37,963 nucleotides of DNA, taken from the NCBI GenBank assembly GCA_913062975.1, contig CAJXZO010000009.1:1-37963 (forward strand), in the 5' to 3' direction. The notes beneath the pieces are model-generated. The model made no database searches. It was not told where the DNA came from and saw only the letters and a list, made by a program, of their open reading frames with translations. Below, in pieces: positions 18,362 to 26,088 of the stretch (the stretch's first letter is position 1; each line of letters starts with the position of its first letter). The position numbers and the translations under genes were made by a program. The stretch comes from an uncultured Micrococcales bacterium. GTDB lineage: Bacteria; Actinomycetota; Actinomycetes; Actinomycetales; Microbacteriaceae.

Positions 18362-20103
18362 AAAAAAGCATCATCAGAGCTACCCGGTCTATCTACTCAC
18401 CCCCAGGCCTTTCTTATGTCCCTTGGCTAATCATGCTTCCCTTTTCAATTCTGGGCACTGGAGCTTTTGTCCCCGAGGGAACAAGCGTTGGTGAGCCAAA
18501 CTGGATGACTGTCGGGCTTGTGGCTCATTTGGTTTTGCTTCCAATGATTTTTGTTGGAAACCTAATTGCCAAGGCATTCAATTTCCGTTTCGGACTGATT
18601 TTGATTGCAACTCTTGTTTTGATGGGGCTGGCAAGGGGATTTACCGTTTCCACCTTGGCTGAGCAGTTTGTGCTGGTGGAGCAGGCTAATTTCGCATGGC
18701 GCATGGGCACCGGAACCTTTTTGGTGGTCGTTTGGTATGCGGTGGGCAATGCCGCGGTGTTTGAAATTAACAGCTTCACCAAAACACTCAGCAAATTAAA
18801 AACCGAACTTGCCAAACAGTCCAAATACTTGGAGCAGAGCGAGGACGAGTTGGAGCGTTCTCGATCTGAGGTTCTCCAAGAGACGCTGAAGCTTGTTGAC
18901 CTTGGGCTGATTCAGGTTGAAACCAAGGGCAAAGAAAGCCGGGAGCTGCAGAAAATCTCCAATCAGTTGCATCGTTTGGTGGACCAGGGGCTCAGACCAA
19001 TAATTGATCGACTTCACGTTTCCTCCACCAAGCCTGAGTTTGTTGTGATTCCCTATCAAAAGGTAAACGGCTGGCAAGTGGCAACAACGGCCTTCATAGA
19101 AAGACCTTTCCACATCGCAGTGGCAATTGTGTTGCAGATGATTTCTGCAATCACTGCCAAAATCTGGGGATTCGGTGTTGCGGGTGCGTTGCTGGATTTG
19201 CTGTTGGTGGGTACAGCTATCTTCGTTAGCTACACAATCGGAAGGCGGGTTCTTTCCAAGCTTGAGAACCAAACTGCCAAGCTGATTTCGAACCTGAGCT
19301 TTTTAATGATTCCAGCATTCGTCAGTTCAGTTTCACCGCTGATTGTTTTGCCAGGATCTGAGCTAACGCTGATTGCAGCAATGAGTCTTTTCAACAACGT
19401 ATTTGCAGCAGGAATGCTCTCAGCGGTTGGCTTTGCGTCGAAATACGAATACGAGCAGGCCATCGAGAGGCTGAAACTTGCGATTGACCAAACCGCTTTG
19501 GCAAGGTCAAGGGCTGAGCAGATGAGACTGGTGGAAAAGCAGAGACTTGCAAGAATCCTGCACGGAACAGTTCAGTCAAGGATTCGATCTTTGGCCTTGG
19601 AGATTGAAAGAACCGGTGTCGCACCAGATTCTCAGAAACTCAGTCAATTCCGGACTGCGATTGAGACAGAGCTTAAGACCCCATCATCGATCAACCTGGT
19701 TGAGTTTCTTGATCAACTGCACGAGATGTGGGGGGCGAGTGCTGAAATCAGTTGTTCCTTGGATCCGGAAACAGTTGATTTGCTAGCAAACGATCAAAAC
19801 GCCCACGTGGCGGTGGTAGAGATTGTGCGCGAGGTGGCTTCAAACGCCATGAAGCACTCTGATTCCAAAAAAGTCAGTTTCAAAATCGGGCCCTACCATG
19901 CAGTCAGCGAAAGCTTGGGCATCATCATGGTTTCGGCTGAGTTTGATGGCACCAAAATATCCAATACCAAGCCTGGCTACGGGATGAAAACAATTTCCGA
20001 GCTCAGCACCCACTTCAGCTATCACTCTGATTCAAAAGGAAACCACTTCTCAGCTGAGGTGCCAGTTTCCAATCAACTAATGCTGGCAACAACCGGCACG
20101 TGA
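18358..20103 (+). CDS. Membrane histidine kinase, 4TM-coil-4TM layout (copy 2)
   Basis: A 581-residue paralogue of the kinase at 9893. Four hydrophobic helices (about 18-135) precede a strongly coiled-coil cytoplasmic block (about 138-245, TLSKLKTELAKQSKYLEQSEDE-like heptads). Four further helices lie at about 250-362. The phosphoacceptor helix has H402 in RLARILHGTVQSRIRSL, again HG where HisKA_3 kinases usually have HD/HE. The ATPase N-box is E492...N496 (EVASNAMKHS) and the G-box PGYGMKTISEL near 539. The TTG start is supported by GAAGG 7 nt upstream and by the overlap with the regulator stop; ATG at residue 26 is the alternative. The 3' end overlaps convergent xth by 31 bp. Confidence 0.82.
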   Translation: MKKSIIRATRSIYSPPGLSYVPWLIMLPFSILGTGAFVPEGTSVGEPNWMTVGLVAHLVLLPMIFVGNLIAKAFNFRFGLILIATLVLMGLARGFTVSTLAEQFVLVEQANFAWRMGTGTFLVVVWYAVGNAAVFEINSFTKTLSKLKTELAKQSKYLEQSEDELERSRSEVLQETLKLVDLGLIQVETKGKESRELQKISNQLHRLVDQGLRPIIDRLHVSSTKPEFVVIPYQKVNGWQVATTAFIERPFHIAVAIVLQMISAITAKIWGFGVAGALLDLLLVGTAIFVSYTIGRRVLSKLENQTAKLISNLSFLMIPAFVSSVSPLIVLPGSELTLIAAMSLFNNVFAAGMLSAVGFASKYEYEQAIERLKLAIDQTALARSRAEQMRLVEKQRLARILHGTVQSRIRSLALEIERTGVAPDSQKLSQFRTAIETELKTPSSINLVEFLDQLHEMWGASAEISCSLDPETVDLLANDQNAHVAVVEIVREVASNAMKHSDSKKVSFKIGPYHAVSESLGIIMVSAEFDGTKISNTKPGYGMKTISELSTHFSYHSDSKGNHFSAEVPVSNQLMLATTGT

Positions 20104-20855
20104 TCACTTGGAAGATCACCCTTTCTTTCTGCCCTGACCATCTCTGTTTCTGAAACTCTCTCGGCCAATGTTTCAGATGCCAGGATGAAGTCAATTCTCA
20201 TTCCCTCGTTTTTGGGGAAGCGCAGTTGTTTGTAATCCCAATAGGTGTACCCCTCGGGGTGATCGGGTCTAACCACATCGGTTAGCCCAATCTGTTCAAA
20301 CGCCTCAAAAGCCATGCGCTCGTCTTCGCTAACGTGAGTGGAACCGGCAAACTCAGCGATGTCCCAAACGTCTGTGTCTAATGGAGCAATGTTGAAATCT
20401 CCCATCAAAGCCATCTGCAAATCAGGATCTGCTTCGAGCTGTTCTGCGGTGGTGGCGGCCAGATTATGAAGCCATTCGAGTTTGTATGTGTAGTGAGGGT
20501 GGTCTAGCTCTCTGCCGTTTGGAACATAGAGTGACCAAAGCCTTACTCCATCGAAGGTTGCCCCCAGGGCCCGGGCTTCAAAAACATCATTGAATGCTGG
20601 CATTTGTGAAAACTCATACTCGATGTCTGAAACCTGAATGTGTTTTTTATAGGCAAAGGCAACACCGTTCCATTGATTCAGCCCATGGATGATTAACTCA
20701 TAGCCCAGTGCTTCGAACTCAGCTCTTGGGAATTGCTCCGGTTTGCACTTAATTTCCTGCATCGCCAGGATGTCAATATCGGCTCTAGATAGGTAATCGG
20801 TGACTCTTGCCACCCTTGCTCTGATTGAGTTGACGTTCCATGTGGCAATGCGCAT
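20073..20855 (-). CDS. xth: Exodeoxyribonuclease III / AP endonuclease
   Basis: DNA-repair nuclease of the ExoIII family that cleaves at abasic sites. The 260-residue product begins MRIATWNVNSIRAR, then shows MQEIKCKPEQFP near 34 (metal-binding Glu), LYVPNGRELDHP near 108, GDFNIAPLDTDVWD near 150 (catalytic Asp/Asn) and SDHVPVVASI at the C-terminus (catalytic Asp-His pair). It is complete. The start is only 16 bp from that of pyrE on the other strand, so both promoters share that gap. TAGAGT six bases upstream of the ATG suggests a leaderless transcript. The 3' end overlaps the second kinase gene by 31 bp. Confidence 0.95.
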   Translation of the reverse strand: MRIATWNVNSIRARVARVTDYLSRADIDILAMQEIKCKPEQFPRAEFEALGYELIIHGLNQWNGVAFAYKKHIQVSDIEYEFSQMPAFNDVFEARALGATFDGVRLWSLYVPNGRELDHPHYTYKLEWLHNLAATTAEQLEADPDLQMALMGDFNIAPLDTDVWDIAEFAGSTHVSEDERMAFEAFEQIGLTDVVRPDHPEGYTYWDYKQLRFPKNEGMRIDFILASETLAERVSETEMVRAERKGDLPSDHVPVVASIS

Positions 20856-20871
20856 AGCTAAACTCTAATTT
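20856..20871. promoter_or_regulatory. Overlapping divergent -10 elements for xth and pyrE
   Basis: In a 16-bp gap, TAAACT (20859-20864, plus strand) lies 7 nt before the pyrE GTG, and TAGAGT (complement of 20862-20867) lies 6 nt before the xth ATG. Both fit the TANNNT pattern at a distance placing +1 at the start codon. No Shine-Dalgarno is visible for either gene. Matching -35 elements were not convincing. Confidence 0.5.
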
Positions 20872-21423
20872 GTGAGTGATAACAACCCAGACAGACATCG
20901 CCTAATTGAGCTAATAACTGAACTAGCCGTGGTGCATGGAGAGGTGACTCTTTCCAGCGGCATCAAAGCCGATTACTACGTTGATCTGAGAAGAGCGACT
21001 TTGCATCACGAGGCATCAAAGTTGATTGGTGCTCAGATGCTGCAACTGCTCACCCAAAACGGAGTCAACGAATTTGATGCTGTTGGTGGCCTCACAATGG
21101 GAGCTGACCCAGTTGCCGCTGCAATCATGAACGCTAGCGACAACATCGACGCCTTCGTTGTTCGCAAGCAAGCCAAGCAGCATGGCATGGGCAGACAGGT
21201 TGAGGGACCCGAGATTTCAGGCAGAAAAGTTGTTGTGGTGGAAGACACCTCGACCACGGGCGGAAGCCCGCTCACTGCGGCAGAGGCAGTCAAAGAAGCA
21301 GGTGCCGAGATTTTATGCATTACAACCGTGGTTGACAGAGACACAGGCGCCCGCGAAGTGATTGAAAAAGAAGGATATAAATACCTTTCCCTAATCAGTC
21401 TTGAGGATCTGGGTCTTAGCTAA
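20872..21423 (+). CDS. pyrE: Orotate phosphoribosyltransferase
   Basis: Converts orotate and PRPP to orotidine 5'-monophosphate in pyrimidine synthesis. The 183-residue product has the SSGIKADYYVDLRR substrate-binding segment near 25-38, GGLTMGADPVAAAI near 68-80, the flexible RKQAKQHGMGRQVEG loop near 98-112 and the PRPP-binding motif VVVVEDTSTTGGSPL near 121-135. The start is GTG 20872, with no Shine-Dalgarno and a -10-like TAAACT just upstream. In several actinobacteria pyrE is followed closely by an RNA methyltransferase; here a toxin-antitoxin pair lies between them. Confidence 0.96.
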   Translation: MSDNNPDRHRLIELITELAVVHGEVTLSSGIKADYYVDLRRATLHHEASKLIGAQMLQLLTQNGVNEFDAVGGLTMGADPVAAAIMNASDNIDAFVVRKQAKQHGMGRQVEGPEISGRKVVVVEDTSTTGGSPLTAAEAVKEAGAEILCITTVVDRDTGAREVIEKEGYKYLSLISLEDLGLS

Positions 21424-21432
21424 CTTTTCCCA

Positions 21433-21471
21433 CAGATTCCTCGATGTTCCGAAGTCAAGAAACGGAATCTG
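21433..21471. repeat. Inverted repeat downstream of pyrE
   Basis: CAGATTCC (21433-21440) and GGAATCTG (21464-21471) are perfect 8-bp inverted arms around 23 bp, with a nested TTCCG/CGGAA pair. There is no T-run. It may be a weak pyrE 3' structure or mark the edge of the inserted toxin-antitoxin module; neither is proven. Confidence 0.4.
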
Positions 21472-21487
21472 CAAGAGTGATTTGGTG

Positions 21488-21523
21488 TTGATTCAGGATA
21501 ATAAATCAGATAATCTGATTTAT
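21488..21523 (+). promoter_or_regulatory. Promoter and 23-bp palindromic operator of the toxin-antitoxin operon
   Basis: A -35 TTGATT (21488-21493), 17-bp spacer and -10 TAATCT (21511-21516) lie 7 nt before the antitoxin ATG, pointing to a leaderless mRNA. A perfect palindrome at 21501-21523 (arms ATAAATCAGAT and ATCTGATTTAT around a central A) covers the -10 and the predicted start site and abuts the ATG. That is the expected place for antitoxin autorepression. Confidence 0.8.
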
Positions 21524-21787
21524 ATGACAAAAACAATGACCGCCACTGAGGTGTCAAGAAATTTCAGTGATGTTTTGGACCAGGTGGCGGCTGGTGAAAC
21601 AATCCTGATTACCAGGGGAAAATCAGTCATTGCTCAACTCGGTGGAGTCGAGAATGTGGCATCTGGCAAGCGGCTAGCACAAATGCTGACAAGTGTTGAA
21701 AAACCTGAGAGTGATGCAGAAATCGAATCTATCTGGGAGGAAGTCAACAGCCAACGAGATGATGCCGACAACTGGGATAGATATTGA
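21524..21787 (+). CDS. Phd/YefM-type antitoxin
   Basis: An 87-residue antitoxin. The N-terminal half (about 1-50) is the Phd/YefM DNA-binding fold: TMTATEVSRNFSDVLDQVAAGETILITRGKSVIAQL-like, with the typical VSRNFSDVLD and ITRxGKxVA pattern. The acidic C-terminus (ESIWEEVNSQRDDADNWDRY) is the probable toxin-binding tail. ATG 21524 directly follows the palindrome; an upstream in-frame extension exists but would run through the operator, so it is rejected. The stop overlaps the toxin TTG start (TTGA), coupling the two. Expected to neutralise the PIN toxin and repress its own promoter. Confidence 0.87.
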   Translation: MTKTMTATEVSRNFSDVLDQVAAGETILITRGKSVIAQLGGVENVASGKRLAQMLTSVEKPESDAEIESIWEEVNSQRDDADNWDRY

Positions 21788-22197
21788 GCACCAACCTGAG
21801 AGTAGTTCTTGACACATCGGTACTGATTGCAATTGAGCGCGGTGCAGATGTAAAAGTGCTTCAGGATTTGGGTTTTGTTTTGCCAACACCTGTTTTGGCA
21901 GAGTTTGAATACGGATTGCGAAGGATGTCAGCCCAATCAAGTAAACGGGGCTGGAAAGTCCTTGAGGCGTTATTGAGCGTCTCTGAGGTAGCTGGCTTTG
22001 ACTCACGTGCCGCAAGCAAACATGCTGAGTTGAAAGCTACCCTTGCTCACCTTGGCAAACCAAGATCTGGAATGGATCTATTGATTGCCTCTATTGCAGC
22101 CTCTTGGGGTCTTCAACTGGTGACCACTGACCGGAAAGCTCAGTTCGAGAGTATTCCTGGTGTGAAAGTGCATCCGGCGGGCTCTAAACTTCACTAG
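21784..22197 (+). CDS. VapC-type PIN-domain toxin (ribonuclease)
   Basis: A 137-residue PIN-domain protein. The four acidic metal-binding positions are seen: D10 (VVLDTSVLI), E40 (VLAEFEYG), D98 (SGMDLLIA) and D116 (VTTDRKAQF). In the VapC family these form an Mg-dependent RNase, often cleaving tRNA or rRNA; the target here is unknown. The start is TTG 21784, inside the antitoxin stop. The TAG stop shares one base with the GTG start of the RNA methyltransferase (TAGTG), so the toxin is also coupled to a housekeeping gene. The catalytic set is intact, so the module looks functional. Confidence 0.88.
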   Translation: MSTNLRVVLDTSVLIAIERGADVKVLQDLGFVLPTPVLAEFEYGLRRMSAQSSKRGWKVLEALLSVSEVAGFDSRAASKHAELKATLAHLGKPRSGMDLLIASIAASWGLQLVTTDRKAQFESIPGVKVHPAGSKLH

Positions 22198-22823
22198 TGA
22201 CCGAGAAACCGACAGAACAACCAACCTGGGGAGTTGGCCCCTTTGAGGGAGACCCGAGCAAGCATCCCGATTTTGAGAAATTCGATCCTGAGCTTTTGGC
22301 AGAGGGTGACACCAGAAATGTTGTCGATTACTACCGATACTGGTCAATGGAGGCGATTGTTGCTGATCTTGATTCAAAGCGTCACGGGTTTCACGTCGCA
22401 ATTGAAAATTGGCAGCATGATTTGAACATTGGCTCGATTGTAAGAACCGCCAATGCTTTTTTAGCAAAAGAGGTACACATAATCGGAAATCGTCGCTGGA
22501 ATCGTCGCGGGGCAATGGTGACAGACAGGTATCAGCATGTGACTCACCACCCAGATGTTGAGTCTTTCATCAAATACATCGGAGAGTTGCCAATTATTGC
22601 AATCGACAACGTTCCCGGGTGTCAAAAGCTTGAAGAGTATTCGCCGCCCAAAGAATGCGTGTTTCTATTTGGCCAAGAGGGACCAGGTTTGAGCCAAGCT
22701 GCGTTGGACAGTGCAAGTGCTGTTTTAGAGATTTCTCAATTTGGTTCAACAAGGTCTATAAATGCCAGCGCTGCAGCTGCCATCACAATGCACTCCTGGG
22801 TGACCAAGCACGTATTCAGCTAA
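22197..22823 (+). CDS. TrmH/SpoU-family RNA 2'-O-methyltransferase
   Basis: A SPOUT-fold methyltransferase of 208 residues acting on tRNA or rRNA. The three family motifs are present: NIGSIVRTANAF near 81 (motif 1), VFLFGQEGPGLS near 156 (motif 2) and ISQFGSTRSINASAAAAI near 183 (motif 3, with the knotted SAM site). The N-terminal 50 residues are a variable extension. The specific target cannot be told from motifs. GTG 22197 shares a base with the toxin stop; no independent ribosome binding site stands out, so translation probably depends on the upstream toxin or on reinitiation. purA begins 40 bp downstream. Confidence 0.88.
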   Translation: MTEKPTEQPTWGVGPFEGDPSKHPDFEKFDPELLAEGDTRNVVDYYRYWSMEAIVADLDSKRHGFHVAIENWQHDLNIGSIVRTANAFLAKEVHIIGNRRWNRRGAMVTDRYQHVTHHPDVESFIKYIGELPIIAIDNVPGCQKLEEYSPPKECVFLFGQEGPGLSQAALDSASAVLEISQFGSTRSINASAAAAITMHSWVTKHVFS

Positions 22824-22842
22824 GCTGTATTGGGTTTCTTAG

Positions 22843-24153
<1,311 letters not shown>

Positions 24154-24163
24154 GGCAGTAATC

Positions 24164-24679
24164 TTGAAATTCACCCCAATACCAAAAAAAATTGTGGTGA
24201 TGGGCGTCAGCGGTGTCGGTAAAAGTTCCATCGGACAGTCCCTTGCAGATTCTTTGGACTACGCCTTCGTTGATGCTGACAGCCTTCACCCCGAATCGAG
24301 CATCGAAAAAATGAACGCCGGAATCCCGCTAGCGGATGATGACCGATGGTCTTGGCTGGACGCTTGCGCAGAAAGTCTGAACGCCAAAGAAGCGGTTGTT
24401 CTGGCCTGTTCAGCGCTGAAGAGGGTTTATCGAGATCGAATCAGAGAGAACTCTATGGCGGTGCTGTTTCTTCAACTGGATGCTGATAAAAAAACCATCC
24501 TTACTCGAATGGAAAATCGACATCATTTCATGAAGCCAGAGATGCTTGACTCTCAATTAGCAATTCTTGAAAGCATCTCTCAGAACGAAGGCCTAGTAAT
24601 TGACGCCTCCTTGACTCAGGCAGAAATTCTGAACCGAGCGATTCAGTATTTAGAGAATGAGATTTCAGGCTCGGCCTGA
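24164..24679 (+). CDS. gntK: Gluconokinase (GntK type)
   Basis: Phosphorylates gluconate to 6-phosphogluconate for the pentose phosphate or Entner-Doudoroff route. The 171-residue product carries Walker A GVSGVGKSS (about 15-23), the family block DADSLHPESSIEKMNAGIPL near 37-56, DDDRWSWLDA and ACSALKRVYRDRIR near 84. TTG 24164 is preferred because AGGGCAG lies 8 nt upstream at the purA stop; ATG at residue 13 (24200) is the alternative but would cut into the first beta-strand. It follows purA after 10 bp. No gluconate transporter or regulator is adjacent. Confidence 0.9.
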   Translation: MKFTPIPKKIVVMGVSGVGKSSIGQSLADSLDYAFVDADSLHPESSIEKMNAGIPLADDDRWSWLDACAESLNAKEAVVLACSALKRVYRDRIRENSMAVLFLQLDADKKTILTRMENRHHFMKPEMLDSQLAILESISQNEGLVIDASLTQAEILNRAIQYLENEISGSA

Positions 24680-24681
24680 AA
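24663..24681. terminator. Hairpin covering the two convergent stop codons of gntK and the zinc-ribbon gene
   Basis: TTTCAGGC and GCCTGAAA form a perfect 8-bp stem with a TCG loop, and both stop codons lie within it. No clear T-run follows on either strand, so it may be a weak bidirectional terminator. Confidence 0.45.
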
Positions 24682-24850
24682 GAAAATCTTTGATTTCGTG
24701 GGCCATCACCTGAAGTTTCAGGCTCAGTGGCTCTTCGCGGTGAAGCTTGCTGGAGCAGCGAGCACACATAATGTCAACCGACTCAATTGATCTGTGGTTG
24801 ATGGTTACATTGCTACTGCAGTTGCTGCAGTGATACTCAAAAGCGGGCAT
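24665..24850 (-). CDS. FmdB-like small zinc-ribbon protein
   Basis: A 61-residue protein opening MPAFEYHCSNCSSNVTINH, the typical FmdB-family start (MPxYEYxCxxC). C8/C11 and C29/C32 form a four-cysteine zinc site. The C-terminus is a short charged helix. FmdB proteins are putative regulators of unknown role. AGAGAGG 4-10 nt before the ATG (minus strand) is a good ribosome binding site. It overlaps the convergent gntK by 15 bp. The gap 24851-24965 to the LacI gene holds its promoter; TTATAC on the minus strand near 24905 is a weak -10 candidate. Confidence 0.75.
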   Translation of the reverse strand: MPAFEYHCSNCSSNVTINHRSIESVDIMCARCSSKLHREEPLSLKLQVMAHEIKDFLSGRA

Positions 24851-24965
24851 ATTTCCTCTCTTAGCGGATCGGAACTACGCCCTTGTAGATTGGTGATTAC
24901 TAGGTATAACAAAAAGATAACGCACTTATTCCCCGAACTGAAGCGACAGTTTCTAGAACTGACCT

Positions 24966-25979
24966 CTATTTCGTCCGGAGGGAGCTTTCGCGGATAACAA
25001 TCTCCGGTTGGAAAGTGATTTGCCTGTGGACGTGATCCACATCTTGGAGCTCTGAAATCAAAAGCTCAACCGCCGAACTTCCTAGCAAATGAGAGGGCTG
25101 TCTTACTGAAGAAAGCGGGACAATTGTCGACTGGGCAAAATCAATGTCGTCATAGCCAATCATGGCAATCTGCTCAGGAACTTTGATGCTGTTTTCAAAC
25201 AACAGTGCTTGCATCACACCAACAGCCACCAAATCGTTTGCGCAAAAAACTCCATCTGGTCTTTCTGTGGCTGGAAGCTTGCCAATTTCGATGCCAACCT
25301 TTCTACCGGCCAAGACGTTCATCTCGCTAGTTTCGAAAACACTTAGTCGAGCTTTTGGGAAATTCAGCATCTCCTGCCTAACGCCTTCGAGTCGGTCTAC
25401 GGTCTGCTGAATGCTTGGCCCACCTCCGACGAAGGCAATGTGTTTGCGTCCTTGATCCAGCAAATGCCTGGAGGCGAGTCTTCCTCCGGCAACGTCATCC
25501 ACTGATACCGAACAACAAATAGTCGCATCCGCTTCACGGTCCACTATGACCGCGTTTATGCCCATATGGTGCAGTTGCTCAATTCGCTTGTTCACTCCCC
25601 GCACAGGGCTGATCAGCACCCCTCCAACACGCTGTTCGTGGAACAGGTTGATATAAGACGACTCCCTGCTGTTGTCTTCACTGCTGTTACCGATGATGAC
25701 GGCAAACTCCCTTGCAATTGCAAGGTTTTCCGCACCCTTGGCCAGGTCCGCGAAGAAAGGGTTCGAGGCATCAGGGACAACTAAGCCAATGGTCCGGGAG
25801 TTGCCTGCCTTTAATTGTCTGGCGGCATCGTTTCTAACAAACCCCAGTTCTTCGATAGCTCGCTGAACCTTTTTGACCGTTCCTGGTTTCACACGGTTTG
25901 CGTGGTTCAAAACATTTGAAACGGTACCAATTGAAACACCAGCCTTTTTTGCCACATCGCTCACACTCGCCTGTTTCAT
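24966..25979 (-). CDS. LacI-family transcriptional regulator of rhamnose genes
   Basis: A 337-residue LacI/GalR repressor. The HTH covers about 5-25 (SVSDVAKKAGVSIGTVSNVLN) and the hinge helix AARQLKAG contains a Leu at position 56, the residue that in E. coli LacI wedges into the central CpG of its operator. A periplasmic-binding-protein-like effector domain follows (TIGLVVPDASNPFFADLAKGAE from about 63). A TTG six codons upstream (25997) would extend it, but ATG 25979 lies 6 nt after a perfect-looking TATAGT -10 on the minus strand and gives family length. It is divergent from rhaI. The likely effector is L-rhamnose or a derivative, inferred from context. Confidence 0.88.
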   Translation of the reverse strand: MKQASVSDVAKKAGVSIGTVSNVLNHANRVKPGTVKKVQRAIEELGFVRNDAARQLKAGNSRTIGLVVPDASNPFFADLAKGAENLAIAREFAVIIGNSSEDNSRESSYINLFHEQRVGGVLISPVRGVNKRIEQLHHMGINAVIVDREADATICCSVSVDDVAGGRLASRHLLDQGRKHIAFVGGGPSIQQTVDRLEGVRQEMLNFPKARLSVFETSEMNVLAGRKVGIEIGKLPATERPDGVFCANDLVAVGVMQALLFENSIKVPEQIAMIGYDDIDFAQSTIVPLSSVRQPSHLLGSSAVELLISELQDVDHVHRQITFQPEIVIRESSLRTK

Positions 25980-26008
25980 GGGTGTACTATAATTCAAACT
26001 ATTTCAAT
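25980..26008 (-). promoter_or_regulatory. Candidate leaderless promoter of the LacI-family gene
   Basis: On the minus strand TATAGT (complement of 25986-25991) lies six bases before ATG 25979, so transcription would begin at or next to the start codon. No Shine-Dalgarno is present. A weak -35 TTATCA lies 18 bp further upstream, slightly beyond this span. The AATTGAAATAGTTTGAATT stretch here loosely resembles the regulator's operator but is not palindromic. Confidence 0.5.
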
Positions 26009-26030
26009 TTGATAACCGTTTTGTTTTCAT

Positions 26031-26072
26031 TTGCCACCCATAAGTTTAGACTCTAAAATTGAAACGATTCAA
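26031..26072 (+). promoter_or_regulatory. rhaI promoter with LacI-type operator
   Basis: TTGCCA (-35, 26031-26036), a 17-bp spacer and TAAAAT (-10, 26054-26059) form a good promoter. The operator TTGAAACGATTCAA occupies 26059-26072, sharing its first T with the last base of the -10 and covering the predicted start site. The same 14-mer occurs before the transporter and rhamnosidase genes. Confidence 0.85.
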
Positions 26073-26088
26073 AAAAAGTAAGGTCAAC

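Noticed and set aside
18796-19272. A 158-codon open frame on the minus strand
   Set aside because: It lies wholly inside the second kinase gene, has no recognisable domain or ribosome binding site, and its composition mirrors the opposite strand.
25998-26017. AATTGAAATAGTTTGAATT stretch as a fourth operator
   Set aside because: It repeats TTGAA in direct orientation and lacks the central CG and the inverted symmetry of the other three sites.
26059-26088. TTG 26059 as the rhaI start codon
   Set aside because: This codon is part of the operator and -10 region; AAGG before ATG 26089 gives the better start.
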